The position numbers and the translations under genes were made by a program. A stretch of 64,000 nt of DNA, from NCBI GenBank assembly GCA_015063005.1, contig SUTF01000009.1:1-64000 (forward strand), in the 5' to 3' direction. The notes under the pieces were generated by a model. That model was not told where the DNA came from and did no database searches. It worked only from the letters and a program-made list of their open reading frames with translations. The DNA comes from Methanobrevibacter millerae. Its GTDB lineage: Archaea > Methanobacteriota > Methanobacteria > Methanobacteriales > Methanobacteriaceae. This document shows, in pieces, positions 52,198-61,649 of this stretch; within the stretch, counting starts at the first letter, position 1; the number at the start of each line of letters is the position of its first letter.

Positions 52198-53292
52198 ATG
52201 CAAAGACGAGGAGCAGTCAATTTACCCTTGCATGGAGGGCACCCGCCAAGATGGTTATTTACAAGAATGGTTGAGCTATCAGGAGCATTGACTTCAGTCA
52301 TAATTGAAGAGTATAGCTTAAACGAATTCATCAGAAGAATATCAAATCCATATTGGTTTCAGGCATTTTCCTGCGTTTTAGGTTTTGACTGGCATTCCTC
52401 AGGAACAACAACCACCACCATGGGAGCCCTAAAGGAATCATTATCCCCCGAAGAGCATGGAATATATCTTAGTGGAGGAAAAGGTGCGAAATCTAGAAAA
52501 ACCCCTGATGGAATTGCACATGCGGGAGAAATATTCAACTTGAAAACAAAAACAACTGAAAAGTTAATTGAAACAAGCAAATTATCAGCGAAAATAGATA
52601 ATTCATGCATTCAGGACGGATATACATTATACCAACATAACTTTTTTATCACAGAAAAAGGGGATTGGGCAGTAATACAGCAAGGAATGAATACTGACAA
52701 TAAATACGCTCGCAGATATCATTGGATGGGTGAAGAGGTTGATGATTTGCTTTTAGACCCACACAGCGGAATATCCTGCGATATGAAAACTCCAGAAACA
52801 CTTAACATGACTGACAAGCAAAGCAAATCTGCCCAAAAAATCAGCGTTGATTTGATAAATGACAATCCTGACCATTTGAGAAGATACTTTAAAAGAAAAG
52901 ACAATCAAATGCTTTTGGAAGATTTTACAATGCCTGCACACCACCCGGTTCTTGACATGGACATATCCGATAAGGAATTTGAAGTTTTAAAGAATGCTTG
53001 GGAAATACAACCTGAAAATTATGAAGAATTAATTTTACTTCGAGGAATTGGTCCTAAAAAGATAAGGGCTCTTGCATTAATATCTGATTTGGTTTATGGT
53101 GAGCCTGCAAGCTGGAAAGATCCTGTAAAATATAGCTTTACACACGGAGGAAAAGACGGTTTTCCTTATCCGGTAGACAAGGAAGTTTACGATAATTCAA
53201 TTCAAACAATAAAAGATGCTCTTGACCAAGCAAGAATAAAAAAAGATGAAAAATTGAAAGCCATTAAAAGATTGGATGATTTTATCTCCTAA
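52198..53292 (+). CDS. DUF763 family protein
   Basis: 364 residues. The opening RRGAVNLPLHGGHPPRWLF and GFDWHSSGTTTTTMGALKESL identify DUF763, a widespread archaeal/bacterial family of unknown function with nuclease-like suggestions in the literature. A helix-hairpin-helix-like LLRGIGPKKIRALALISDL near residue 278 hints at DNA binding. TTTAAATA lies about 28 nt before the ATG and there is no RBS, so the transcript is probably leaderless. The 3' end overlaps trm56 by 4 nt. Confidence 0.88.
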   Translation: MQRRGAVNLPLHGGHPPRWLFTRMVELSGALTSVIIEEYSLNEFIRRISNPYWFQAFSCVLGFDWHSSGTTTTTMGALKESLSPEEHGIYLSGGKGAKSRKTPDGIAHAGEIFNLKTKTTEKLIETSKLSAKIDNSCIQDGYTLYQHNFFITEKGDWAVIQQGMNTDNKYARRYHWMGEEVDDLLLDPHSGISCDMKTPETLNMTDKQSKSAQKISVDLINDNPDHLRRYFKRKDNQMLLEDFTMPAHHPVLDMDISDKEFEVLKNAWEIQPENYEELILLRGIGPKKIRALALISDLVYGEPASWKDPVKYSFTHGGKDGFPYPVDKEVYDNSIQTIKDALDQARIKKDEKLKAIKRLDDFIS

Positions 53293-53828
53293 CGGTTTTC
53301 ATCATGTATGTTTACATTTTTACCGTGAGCCGTTGGAATTACTTCCAATACTGGATTTTCAAATTCCAAATCAAACTCCTTACCATCCATTAATAGATGT
53401 TGAAAAACGGCTAATGAAGAGACTTCAGAATGAGGCTGTGTTGTAACAGATACATTCCAGTCTGCAGCCTTATAAACTTTTCCTGGAACCTTAGAACCGC
53501 CAACAATAATTAAGATATCACTGCCATCTTCCCTGATTTCAGGTGCCACTTCATGAGCCTGTGAACCATACATTGTCAGATGAACCACTTTTCCACCTTC
53601 CTTTTTCCAGTTGTTGATTACACCCATATAAGAATCAGTGTGCTCAATTTCAAAGCTGCCTCCAAATCTTTTGGCAGTATCCCTTACATTATCCATTAAT
53701 CTGTTGTCCTCCTCCCCAGCAAGATAGACTTTGCTTGCACCAAATGCACGGGCAGTCAGACAGACATGAGTTGTAATACGAGTATCCCTTTTTAACCTAT
53801 GATCCAATCTTAAAACATTAACATTCAT
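53289..53828 (-). CDS. trm56: tRNA (cytidine-56-2'-O)-methyltransferase
   Basis: 179 residues of the archaeal aTrm56 family, a SPOUT (knotted) 2'-O-methyltransferase acting on C56 in the T-loop. NVLRLDHRLKRDTRITTHVCLTARAFGA and LTMYGSQAHEV are family segments; ILIIVGGSKVPGKVY and WNVSVTTQPHSEVSSLAVF form the SAM-binding knot. GGTGAT precedes the ATG. It lies 12 nt downstream of cobS. Confidence 0.94.
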   Translation of the reverse strand: MNVNVLRLDHRLKRDTRITTHVCLTARAFGASKVYLAGEEDNRLMDNVRDTAKRFGGSFEIEHTDSYMGVINNWKKEGGKVVHLTMYGSQAHEVAPEIREDGSDILIIVGGSKVPGKVYKAADWNVSVTTQPHSEVSSLAVFQHLLMDGKEFDLEFENPVLEVIPTAHGKNVNIHDENR

Positions 53829-53840
53829 TCTATCACCAAA

Positions 53841-54623
53841 TTATAAAAAATACAAAGCTATTGACATGAAAATTAAAGCCATTAATCTTCCAACTTCATT
53901 GCTCATGCCCAATACATCACCATTTGCTACACCAAAGTTTCTTTTTGCAATGATGGATATTAAAAAGCCGGCGACGATAGCTCCCAAAAGTCCAATTAAA
54001 CCAACAATTCCACCGAGCAAGAATGCAATAACAGCAACAACGACTGTTGACAATGCATAATTAAGAGAATTTGTTGAAAATATGAAATAACTCCCAATTC
54101 CTGGAGTTAAAGGTTTTGACATTAATGCAGTTGTTAAAAGAGAGCTTTTAGCCACCATTTCACAAATGACAATACCCATCAAGAAATTATAATCTAAAAC
54201 ATTATGGATTCCGGCAATTGTGAGTGAAGCAACCAGAAACAAAGTCGCTATTCCCCCAGCACCAACAGATGAGTCCTTAACAACGCTTATTTTCTTTTCA
54301 GGAGTTCCGTGAACCATGACCCCATCAGCCATGTCCATTACCCCATCAAGATGGTTATAGCCAGTTATCAACATTAGAAATGCATAGATTAATGCAGAGG
54401 TCAAAAATGTATTTAAATGCAGAAATCCACCACAAATCAACCCACAAACAGCTGCCAAAACACCAATAATTAAATGTAAGAATGGCCAGCACCAAGTCAA
54501 GCGTGTCATGTATTCAATTGATGTAAATACATTAATTGGAAGTATTGTTGAAAAGGTCAATAACCCCAAAAGGGATTTAATTGGCGAAAATCCTTCTTCT
54601 GCAAAATAATCATCATTTTCCAT
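53841..54623 (-). CDS. cobS: adenosylcobinamide-GDP ribazoletransferase
   Basis: 260-residue integral membrane enzyme joining AdoCbi-GDP and alpha-ribazole (phosphate) to form cobalamin. Several hydrophobic helices, with the conserved metal/substrate motif GYNHLDGVMDMADGVMVHG and GAGGIATLF. GGGGA precedes the ATG. Its upstream neighbour on the same strand, beyond the ALP3 region, is a CobZ-like gene of the same late cobalamin step. Confidence 0.94.
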   Translation of the reverse strand: MENDDYFAEEGFSPIKSLLGLLTFSTILPINVFTSIEYMTRLTWCWPFLHLIIGVLAAVCGLICGGFLHLNTFLTSALIYAFLMLITGYNHLDGVMDMADGVMVHGTPEKKISVVKDSSVGAGGIATLFLVASLTIAGIHNVLDYNFLMGIVICEMVAKSSLLTTALMSKPLTPGIGSYFIFSTNSLNYALSTVVVAVIAFLLGGIVGLIGLLGAIVAGFLISIIAKRNFGVANGDVLGMSNEVGRLMALIFMSIALYFL

Positions 54624-54839
54624 TGTTATTCCCCTAGCTAATTTAGCAAATTTATATGATTTAATTTAATTAAAAAATAATCTTTTAACTATATTATATC
54701 CAACTTAATATATTATACTTATTATGGCCATGGATAAAAAATATTTAAAAATTCATATAAAATATTATTCCATTTAATCATTGGCTAATTTTTAATTATA
54801 ATTTAATTCCCATTTATAATTGAATTTAACATGTTAATC

Positions 54840-55377
54840 TGGCGAAATGCGTTCAAACACCAGTACCATATTGGCTACTATCCAATCTAGGGATTTAGTA
54901 AAATACTACAAAAATGATTCACAATACATAGTTACACTCTTAGGCAAAGACGGTAAAGCTGTTGGCGCAGGTGAAACTGTAAAATTCAACATAAACGGAG
55001 TATTCTACGAACGTCAAACTAATGCATCAGGTCAAGCAAAATTATCCATTAATTTATTACCTGGTAACTACATAATTACTGCAGAATATAATGATTGTGC
55101 AGTTTCCAACAATTGAAGTAAAATCTGTTTTAGCTGCAACCGATTTAACAAAATCAGTTAGTGAATCAAAAGCATTTGGAGCTACATTAGTTGACGGACA
55201 AGGCAAACTATTAGCAAATGAAACTGTAACATTCAATATTAATGGAATGATATATGATAGAACTACTGACAGTGAAGGTGTTGCAAGGTTAAACATTAAC
55301 TGCAAAAAGGAGAATACATTATAACTTCAAGTTATAACGGACAAAGTATTGCTAATACCATTACAGTTACAGACTAG
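54840..55377 (+). pseudogene. ALP 3'-end remnant with two frameshifts
   Basis: Homologous to the last about 180 codons of ALP3 (SRDLVKYYKNDSQYIVTLLG, FNINGVFYERQTNASGQAKL). It has no N-terminus or signal peptide. A 2-nt deletion near 55111 (SNN then TGA, expected SNNIEVK) and a 1-nt deletion near 55301 (NINCKKENT, expected NINLQKGEY) break the frame. After the second shift it reads ITSSYNGQSIANTITVTD to a TAG. It keeps the ALP-type terminator downstream. Confidence 0.9.
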
Positions 55378-55394
55378 AATAAAAATTTTAATCA

Positions 55395-55434
55395 GGATGA
55401 TTATTCATCCCACCATTATTTTTTAAAAAAAAAT
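55395..55434 (+). terminator. ALP-type terminator after the remnant
   Basis: GGATGA (55395-55400), TTAT loop, TCATCC (55405-55410), then a T-rich stretch. Same design as the ALP3 terminator, consistent with duplication of the whole 3' end. Confidence 0.65.
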
Positions 55435-55631
55435 TTAAGTTTAAAAATTACTGTTTTTTCAATATTAATTCAGTTTTTCTTTTTTTTACTAATTTAAAAG
55501 ATATTGCACAAAATGAATAAAAAATAATAAAAGATATAATTCAGTTTATACATATATATTATTTGTATATAATAAAATTTATATGTTCATATATTAACTT
55601 TTATATAATATTATAAAATGGGGGAATTATA

Positions 55632-58616
55632 CTGAATAAAAAAAGTTTATTAATTGCATTAATGCTTTTAGTTTCATGTCTTGCAATCAGTACAGTAAGT
55701 GCTGCAGACATTGATGCTAATGATACAATTGGATCCGATGTATCAAACATTGAATTAGAAAGCGTTAATGATGCAGATTTATTATCTAATAATATAAATC
55801 AAAATGAATTAAGTACAATTACAAATAGTACTATTGAAGAAAATCTGGCGAAAAATGATGCTGCCAGTAATGAAGAAATTTATACATCTAATGAAAACAC
55901 TGTTTCAAATAATGGAAAAGTTACTCCAATAGTTAGTGTTGAAAATGTCACCATTAATCCTGGAGAATCTATTATTATCCCATTTAATGTGACTGACAAT
56001 GAAGGAAAACTCATTTCAGGAGGAGCTATTGTAACTATAGCCTTTAATAATTTCACTGTAATCAAATATGTTGACGTTGAGAATGGTAAAGGCACTGCGA
56101 ATTTAACCGATGGAAAATATTTTGGAATACTCGGTGACAAGTACCTTCTTGACATATCTCCAATAATTAATAAAACATATTCTTTATTTGAAGACTTCCT
56201 TAAAAATAATAGTGCTCCTAGTTCCGAGATACCAACTGATAGTGAAAACCCGATTATTGATATTCCAGGATGGTTTAACATAACTATACCTGACTTTTCA
56301 GGACTATTCAACATAACCACACCAGACATTTCAAAACTAAACATAACCATACCAGAAATAACAATACCAAACATTACAGAAATGTTTAACATAACCATAC
56401 CAGACATTTCAAAACTAAACATAACCATACCTGAAATAACAATACAGGACATTTCAAAATTACTCAACATAACAATACCAGAAATAACAATACCAAACAT
56501 TACAGAAATATTTAACATAACAATACCAGACATTTCAAAACTAAACATAACCATACCTGAAATAACAATACAGGACATTTCAAAATTACTCAACATAACA
56601 ATACCAGAAATAACAATACCAAACATTACAGAAATATTTAACATAACAATACCAAACTTCTCAGAACTATTCAACATAACAATACCAGAAATTACAATAG
56701 CAGACATTGCAAAACTAATCAACATAACAATGCCTGACTTCACAAAACTAATCAACATAACAATGCCTGACTTCACAAAACTACTCAATACAACACTACC
56801 AGAAATAACACTACCCAACATTACAGATTTACTCAACATAACACTACCGGACTTCAAAAAAATACCGGAACTTTCAGATTTACTCAACATAACCTTACCT
56901 GAGCTATCCGTGTCAGATCTTTCAAAAATACTCAATGTTACAGTGCCAAAAATAACGGTATCCACTCTTTCAAAACTAATAAAAATTATGATACCTCAAC
57001 TGGGACTATCCAACATTACAGATTTAGTCAACATATCAATGCCTGACTTCACAAAACTACTCAATACAACACTACCAGAAATAACACTATCCAACATTAC
57101 AGATTTAGTCAACATAACACTACCAGAAATAACACTATCAGAAATGATTGATAAAATACCAGAATTATCAATATCAGATATTTCAAAATTGTTAAATATG
57201 ACAATACCTGAAATAACTGTATCTGATCTTTCAAATCTTATTAATTTGCCAATAGAAAGTATTTTAAAAATAGCAAATCTAATAATACCAGAAATAACAA
57301 TACCAAACATTACAGAAATGTTTAACATAACAATACCTGAAATAATACTACCTGACTTCTCAAATGTATTAAATAACACAATTGCATACATAACAAACAT
57401 TACAAATGGAATTAAAGAATATTTATCAAATATCAATCTAACAGAAATAAATAATATTATTGCTAATAAAAGCATTCCAATTGGCACTATTGCTCCGGGA
57501 ATTTACAATATAACAATCCTATATCTTTGTAATGAAAACTATACTCCTGCGATTAACGATACATCCAACCTTATTATAGGTTCTAAAATTATTATTGAAG
57601 CAGATGATCTTGTAATGTATTATAAAAACGGTTCTAGATATGTTGTTAAATTAAATGATTCTGAAGGCAATCCATTAACTAACAAAACCATAAACATAAC
57701 ACTCAACGGTCAAAAATATGAAAGAATCACCGACAGTGATGGTTTAGCTTCTATAGCAATCAATTTAAATGCTGGAAACTACACCGCTTCTGCATCATAT
57801 ACTGACGAGGATCAAAGCATTTACACTGTAGAAAACAACATTAATGTTTTATCAACAATTAATGGCGACAATTTAGTTAAAGTATTTAGAAATGAAAGCC
57901 AATACTATGCTACTTTCTTAGACAATCAAGGAAAAGGATTAGCTAATGGTACAACAGTTACTTTCAACATCAACGGTGTAATGTACGAAAGAAAAACTAA
58001 TGAAAAAGGTGTTGCTAGATTAAACATCAACTTAAACCCAGGCGAATACATCCTTACTGCAATCCATCCAGATAATGGTGAAATGAGTTCAAACAACATT
58101 ACTGTAATACCAAATATCATATCAAGCGATTTAGTAAAATACTACAAAAATGATTCACAATACATAGTTACACTCATAGGTAACGATGGAAAAGTTGTTG
58201 GTGCAGGTGAAACTGTAAAATTCAACATAAACGGAGTATTCTATGAACGCCAAACCAACGCATCAGGCCAAGCTAAGTTAAACATTAACTTAAACCCTGG
58301 AAAATACATCATTACTGGAGAATATAATGGATGCCAAGTTTCCAATAATATCGAAGTTAAAACCATCTTAACAGCAGATGATCTTACAAAAACAACTAGT
58401 GAATCAAAAGCGTTTGAAACAAAATTAGTTGACGGACAAGGAAACCCATTATCAAATGAAACCATATCATTTAATATTAATGGAGTATTCTATAATAGGG
58501 TAACTGACAGCAATGGTATTGCAAAGTTAAACATTAACTTACAAAAAGGAGAATACATTATAACTTCTACTTATAATGGATTGAATATCGCAAATACTGT
58601 TACTGTTACAGACTAG
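55632..58616 (+). CDS. adhesin-like protein ALP3 with NIT/IP-rich repeat domain, probable CTG start
   Basis: 994 residues if translation starts at CTG 55632. GGGGG lies 7 nt upstream, and only that start gives a full signal peptide (NKKSLLIALMLLVSCLAISTVSA, like ALP1's NKK start). The first ATG (55662) lacks the basic n-region. Residues about 210-585 are degenerate 10-16-residue repeats such as KLINITMPDFT and LNITIPEITIPNIT, saturated with N-x-T/S sequons. The rest is four C-terminal FNINGVFY-type Ig-like repeats ending VTVTD. Secreted, ligand unknown, no anchor recognised. Confidence 0.87.
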   Translation: MNKKSLLIALMLLVSCLAISTVSAADIDANDTIGSDVSNIELESVNDADLLSNNINQNELSTITNSTIEENLAKNDAASNEEIYTSNENTVSNNGKVTPIVSVENVTINPGESIIIPFNVTDNEGKLISGGAIVTIAFNNFTVIKYVDVENGKGTANLTDGKYFGILGDKYLLDISPIINKTYSLFEDFLKNNSAPSSEIPTDSENPIIDIPGWFNITIPDFSGLFNITTPDISKLNITIPEITIPNITEMFNITIPDISKLNITIPEITIQDISKLLNITIPEITIPNITEIFNITIPDISKLNITIPEITIQDISKLLNITIPEITIPNITEIFNITIPNFSELFNITIPEITIADIAKLINITMPDFTKLINITMPDFTKLLNTTLPEITLPNITDLLNITLPDFKKIPELSDLLNITLPELSVSDLSKILNVTVPKITVSTLSKLIKIMIPQLGLSNITDLVNISMPDFTKLLNTTLPEITLSNITDLVNITLPEITLSEMIDKIPELSISDISKLLNMTIPEITVSDLSNLINLPIESILKIANLIIPEITIPNITEMFNITIPEIILPDFSNVLNNTIAYITNITNGIKEYLSNINLTEINNIIANKSIPIGTIAPGIYNITILYLCNENYTPAINDTSNLIIGSKIIIEADDLVMYYKNGSRYVVKLNDSEGNPLTNKTINITLNGQKYERITDSDGLASIAINLNAGNYTASASYTDEDQSIYTVENNINVLSTINGDNLVKVFRNESQYYATFLDNQGKGLANGTTVTFNINGVMYERKTNEKGVARLNINLNPGEYILTAIHPDNGEMSSNNITVIPNIISSDLVKYYKNDSQYIVTLIGNDGKVVGAGETVKFNINGVFYERQTNASGQAKLNINLNPGKYIITGEYNGCQVSNNIEVKTILTADDLTKTTSESKAFETKLVDGQGNPLSNETISFNINGVFYNRVTDSNGIAKLNINLQKGEYIITSTYNGLNIANTVTVTD
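56265..57400 (+). repeat. NIT/IP-rich degenerate repeats in ALP3
   Basis: Coding repeats of the form N-I-T-I-P-(D/E)-(I/F)-(S/T)-K-L-(L), about 10-16 residues each, some units identical at DNA level (for example around 56440-56520 and 56560-56640). Hydrophobic Ile/Leu alternate with Asn, Thr and Pro. Confidence 0.85.
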
Positions 58617-58631
58617 AGAAAAAATTTAAAT

Positions 58632-58672
58632 GGGATGATTTTTCATCCCCAAATTACTTTTTTTAAAAAAAA
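58632..58672 (+). terminator. ALP3 terminator
   Basis: GGGATGA (58632-58638), TTTT loop, TCATCCC (58643-58649), followed by a T-run. It lies 15 nt after the stop. On the opposite strand a T-run directly after the 58680 gene may serve that gene. Confidence 0.7.
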
Positions 58673-58679
58673 ACACCAT

Positions 58680-59726
58680 TTATTCATCAATTGCTTTTGT
58701 CACACAGCCAGCAATCAATCCTGCAAAAATATCTTCCAATAGTGGAGGCAAATACGCTAATATTCCTGGTTTGGCATCATTATAACGTTTGAAATTAAAT
58801 ATTGCATTTGTACCTGCAATCTGATTTGCAATAGCCAATCCAAGTACTTCATCGGAATGAAGATATTTCAAGTTCTCATTTATATCTATCTCGCGAATTC
58901 TATTGCCTTCAAAATCCTGTTCTGTCCTGATTGCGGCCATCAATAAAGTAATTACATTAATGTCTGCAAATGCATTCAATAGCTGATTTTCCATTTTTTG
59001 TCTTAACTCATCAGTTACATCAGCATCATCAATCAATTCCATTGCAGTATCGATTAAATCACCAATCAATATTCCTTCAGAAACAAGATAATCCAGAATT
59101 CCAAATGTTAAATTCATCCTTTCCAAACATTTGTCAATGGCAGTTTCGATTGCATCACCAATATTCAAGTCATATACATCCACTTCATCGAATTCATAGC
59201 CCTTGCTTTGTGGAACATCACATAAAACCGCTAAGAAGTCATTAGTGTTTAAAATATTGTTTATATGAGTAGGCAAATTCATGCTGGCTAAATATTTTGC
59301 TTTAACTCTTGCAATTTTTTTATAGATTTTAAGCAAATCCTTTTTAGATAACACTTTATTGATATATAGAACATGACTAATGTCAATTTTTGCATCTATA
59401 AATCCTTTTGGTGAGTTTGCAACTTTCAGTTTATCTGTAAACTCTCCAATGACTATATCATTTGTTATGAATGTATATAATGTTATGTCACCAAATTTAT
59501 CCTTATAAAAGCTTATGGAATCCACATCTTGAGCAATATACAATCTTTCATCCTGATTATCGGATTCCTTATCTAAATTTTCAAAATCATCTTTAGCTAT
59601 GATAATATTAACATTATTAACAATGTCTACCCCATGACTTACCGTAAAGTCACTGAGGGCTAAAAAACCATTTGGATTATTAATAAATACCCCATAATCT
59701 TTTTCAATAACATTAACTCCGAACAT
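58680..59726 (-). CDS. cobZ: CobZ/PgpA-like alpha-ribazole phosphatase domain protein
   Basis: 348 residues. The C-terminal half (about 205-348) matches the CobZ/PgpA-type phosphatase family: ILDYLVSEGILIGDLIDTAMEL, LHSDEVLGLAIANQIAGTNAIF, then KPGILAYLPPLLEDIFAGLIAG. Archaeal CobZ removes phosphate from alpha-ribazole phosphate for cobalamin. The N-terminal 200 residues form a separate domain I do not recognise; in some methanogens (CbiS) this position holds a corrinoid amidohydrolase, but its motifs are not evident here. AAGGTGA serves as RBS, 4 nt after the preceding stop. Confidence 0.65.
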   Translation of the reverse strand: MFGVNVIEKDYGVFINNPNGFLALSDFTVSHGVDIVNNVNIIIAKDDFENLDKESDNQDERLYIAQDVDSISFYKDKFGDITLYTFITNDIVIGEFTDKLKVANSPKGFIDAKIDISHVLYINKVLSKKDLLKIYKKIARVKAKYLASMNLPTHINNILNTNDFLAVLCDVPQSKGYEFDEVDVYDLNIGDAIETAIDKCLERMNLTFGILDYLVSEGILIGDLIDTAMELIDDADVTDELRQKMENQLLNAFADINVITLLMAAIRTEQDFEGNRIREIDINENLKYLHSDEVLGLAIANQIAGTNAIFNFKRYNDAKPGILAYLPPLLEDIFAGLIAGCVTKAIDE

Positions 59727-59730
59727 ATAT

Positions 59731-60417
59731 TCACCTTAACTCCGCAATACAAGATATTTCGCCTAAATCATCCTCATAAACGACGATCTTCACCATATCT
59801 CCAGCATTGATTCCAAAATCCTGACTTGGCTGATTAAGCAATTCTGCCAGAATATGGTCTTTTTTAAGCTCTTTACCTCTAACCCACATTCCTTCAGGAT
59901 TCAATCCTTCCTTGAAGAAAAATGCTAAAAAATCATCAGGAAAATCTTCATTTCTACATGAATCTATTTCTGAAAATGCCCTGAGCATTTCCACTTCAGC
60001 ATCATTCCTATAATTTTCAGTTTGATTGATTGCGTACTTTGCATAAAATTCTAAATCAAAATCATTATTGATTAGTAACTCATTTAAATAAAATACTTCT
60101 TTATCATTTAAATTATCTTTTTTCAGTATTTGAAATGTATCGAAATTCGGACGTTCATAGAATGTAATTGTGTTATCTTCAATCAGTCCGTTGGCAACCA
60201 ATAGAAATGAAAGGCCCTGAGTATAATCAAGATATGGGAAAAGTAACATAGCATTTACTTCATTTTCAATTGTAATACTATCAAATTCCTCTTCAAAATT
60301 ATTTATATCGATAGAATCAATGTTAAACAATTTTTCCTGATATTCAGCATCCTTTTTTGATTTGACAATAATCAAAGTATATAACAGATTTCTAAAAGTC
60401 ACGTCTTTCAACAACAT
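59731..60417 (-). CDS. hypothetical protein, 228 aa
   Basis: I do not recognise a family. Acidic, no membrane segment. The N-terminal half is alpha/beta; the last 50 residues (GINAGDMVKIVVYEDDLGEISCIAEL) look like a small beta-barrel. It is the first gene of an operon with the CobZ-like gene and divergent from larC by 62 bp. No RBS is visible, suggesting a leaderless transcript. Confidence 0.7.
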   Translation of the reverse strand: MLLKDVTFRNLLYTLIIVKSKKDAEYQEKLFNIDSIDINNFEEEFDSITIENEVNAMLLFPYLDYTQGLSFLLVANGLIEDNTITFYERPNFDTFQILKKDNLNDKEVFYLNELLINNDFDLEFYAKYAINQTENYRNDAEVEMLRAFSEIDSCRNEDFPDDFLAFFFKEGLNPEGMWVRGKELKKDHILAELLNQPSQDFGINAGDMVKIVVYEDDLGEISCIAELR

Positions 60418-60479
60418 TATAATACTATTTAAACTAAATAATTATTAAATGTTAAGAAAATTTTTAAGGAGTATTTAAT

Positions 60480-61649
60480 ATGACAATTATTATAGACCCT
60501 CAAGGAAGTGGAATATCTGGAAACATGATTATTGGTGCACTTGTCGATTTGGGTGCAGATACAAGCAAATTAAAAGAAGTGATGGAAACCTCAGCAGGCA
60601 TCGTTGGAGATGTTGATGTGACTTTTGAAAAGATTAACAAAAAAGGAATTGATTCCATACATTGTCATGTTGAAATTCTTGATAAAAAAGACCATGTTCA
60701 TTATACTGAATTGGTTGATAAAATAAATGCACTAGATTTGGATGAAGATGTTAAAATAACATCACTAAATATATTTAAAAGAATAGCTATTGCCGAGTCA
60801 AAAGTTCATGGAAAATCCTTGGAGGAAATACACTTTCATGAAGTCGGTGCAAGCGATGCAGTAGCTGATGTTATCGGATCTGTCTGGGCATATTACTCCT
60901 TAAATTTAAATGAAGAAAAAATCATAGGGCTTCCAATAGCTGTTGGAGGTGGCCAAGTCAAAACAGCCCATGGAATCCTTCCTGTACCTGTACCTGCAGT
61001 TGTCGAAATTCTCAAAGGACTGAATTTTGTCGGCGGACCTGTGGCGAGCGAACTTGCAACACCAACAGGATGTGCAATATATGCAGAGCTTTGTGATGAA
61101 ATCAGAGAATTCATACCACAGACAAAAATGGACAAGGTTGGTTATGGTGCCGGACGCAAAGACTTCGACCATCCTAACGTCCTGCGAATCATCCAGTCAA
61201 AAGACATTAATGAAAGCGACAGAATTGATGTAATAGAAACAAATATCGACCATTTAACCGGAGAGGAAATAGGGTATTTATTTGATATACTGCTTGATGC
61301 GGGAGCATCTGATGTGTCAATAACCCCAATAATAATGAAAAAGAATCGGCAGGGAAGTCTTTTAAAAGTCATTTCAAAGAAAAGCAAACGTGATGAATTA
61401 GTAGACCTTATCTTCAAGCATACCGGTAGTTTGGGCATTAGAATTGCACCGAATCTGCACAGAGGACTTGCCAAAAGGGAGTTTGTCAAAAAGACCTATG
61501 AAATTGAAGGTGACGAATATGAAGTTACATACAAAATAGGTTATGTGAACGGAGAAATTATTTCCGAAAGGCCGGAATATGAAGACCTGAAAAAGATTGC
61601 CAATGAAAAAGGCATGAGTTTAAGGCAAGTCAAAGAGTTGATAAAATGA
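60480..61649 (+). CDS. larC: nickel-pincer cofactor biosynthesis protein LarC (DUF111)
   Basis: 389 residues. LarC inserts nickel into the pyridinium dithiocarboxylate precursor of the nickel-pincer nucleotide. Signature regions are DPQGSGISGNMIIGALVDLG, SKVHGKSLEEIHFHEVGASDAVADVIG and THGILPVP-like AHGILPVPVPAVVEIL, with LATPTGCAIYAEL. The His-rich HFHEV and the HVHY segment fit metal binding. The first Asp-containing motif reads DPQGSGISG, whereas many homologues have DxxxGxSG. AAGGAG precedes the ATG. It overlaps queC by ATGA. larB and larE are not in the window. Confidence 0.92.
   Translation: MTIIIDPQGSGISGNMIIGALVDLGADTSKLKEVMETSAGIVGDVDVTFEKINKKGIDSIHCHVEILDKKDHVHYTELVDKINALDLDEDVKITSLNIFKRIAIAESKVHGKSLEEIHFHEVGASDAVADVIGSVWAYYSLNLNEEKIIGLPIAVGGGQVKTAHGILPVPVPAVVEILKGLNFVGGPVASELATPTGCAIYAELCDEIREFIPQTKMDKVGYGAGRKDFDHPNVLRIIQSKDINESDRIDVIETNIDHLTGEEIGYLFDILLDAGASDVSITPIIMKKNRQGSLLKVISKKSKRDELVDLIFKHTGSLGIRIAPNLHRGLAKREFVKKTYEIEGDEYEVTYKIGYVNGEIISERPEYEDLKKIANEKGMSLRQVKELIK

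Noticed and set aside
55880..56965. 361-codon frame on the minus strand opposite ALP3
   Set aside because: It is a shadow of the NIT/IP repeats and is itself repetitive.
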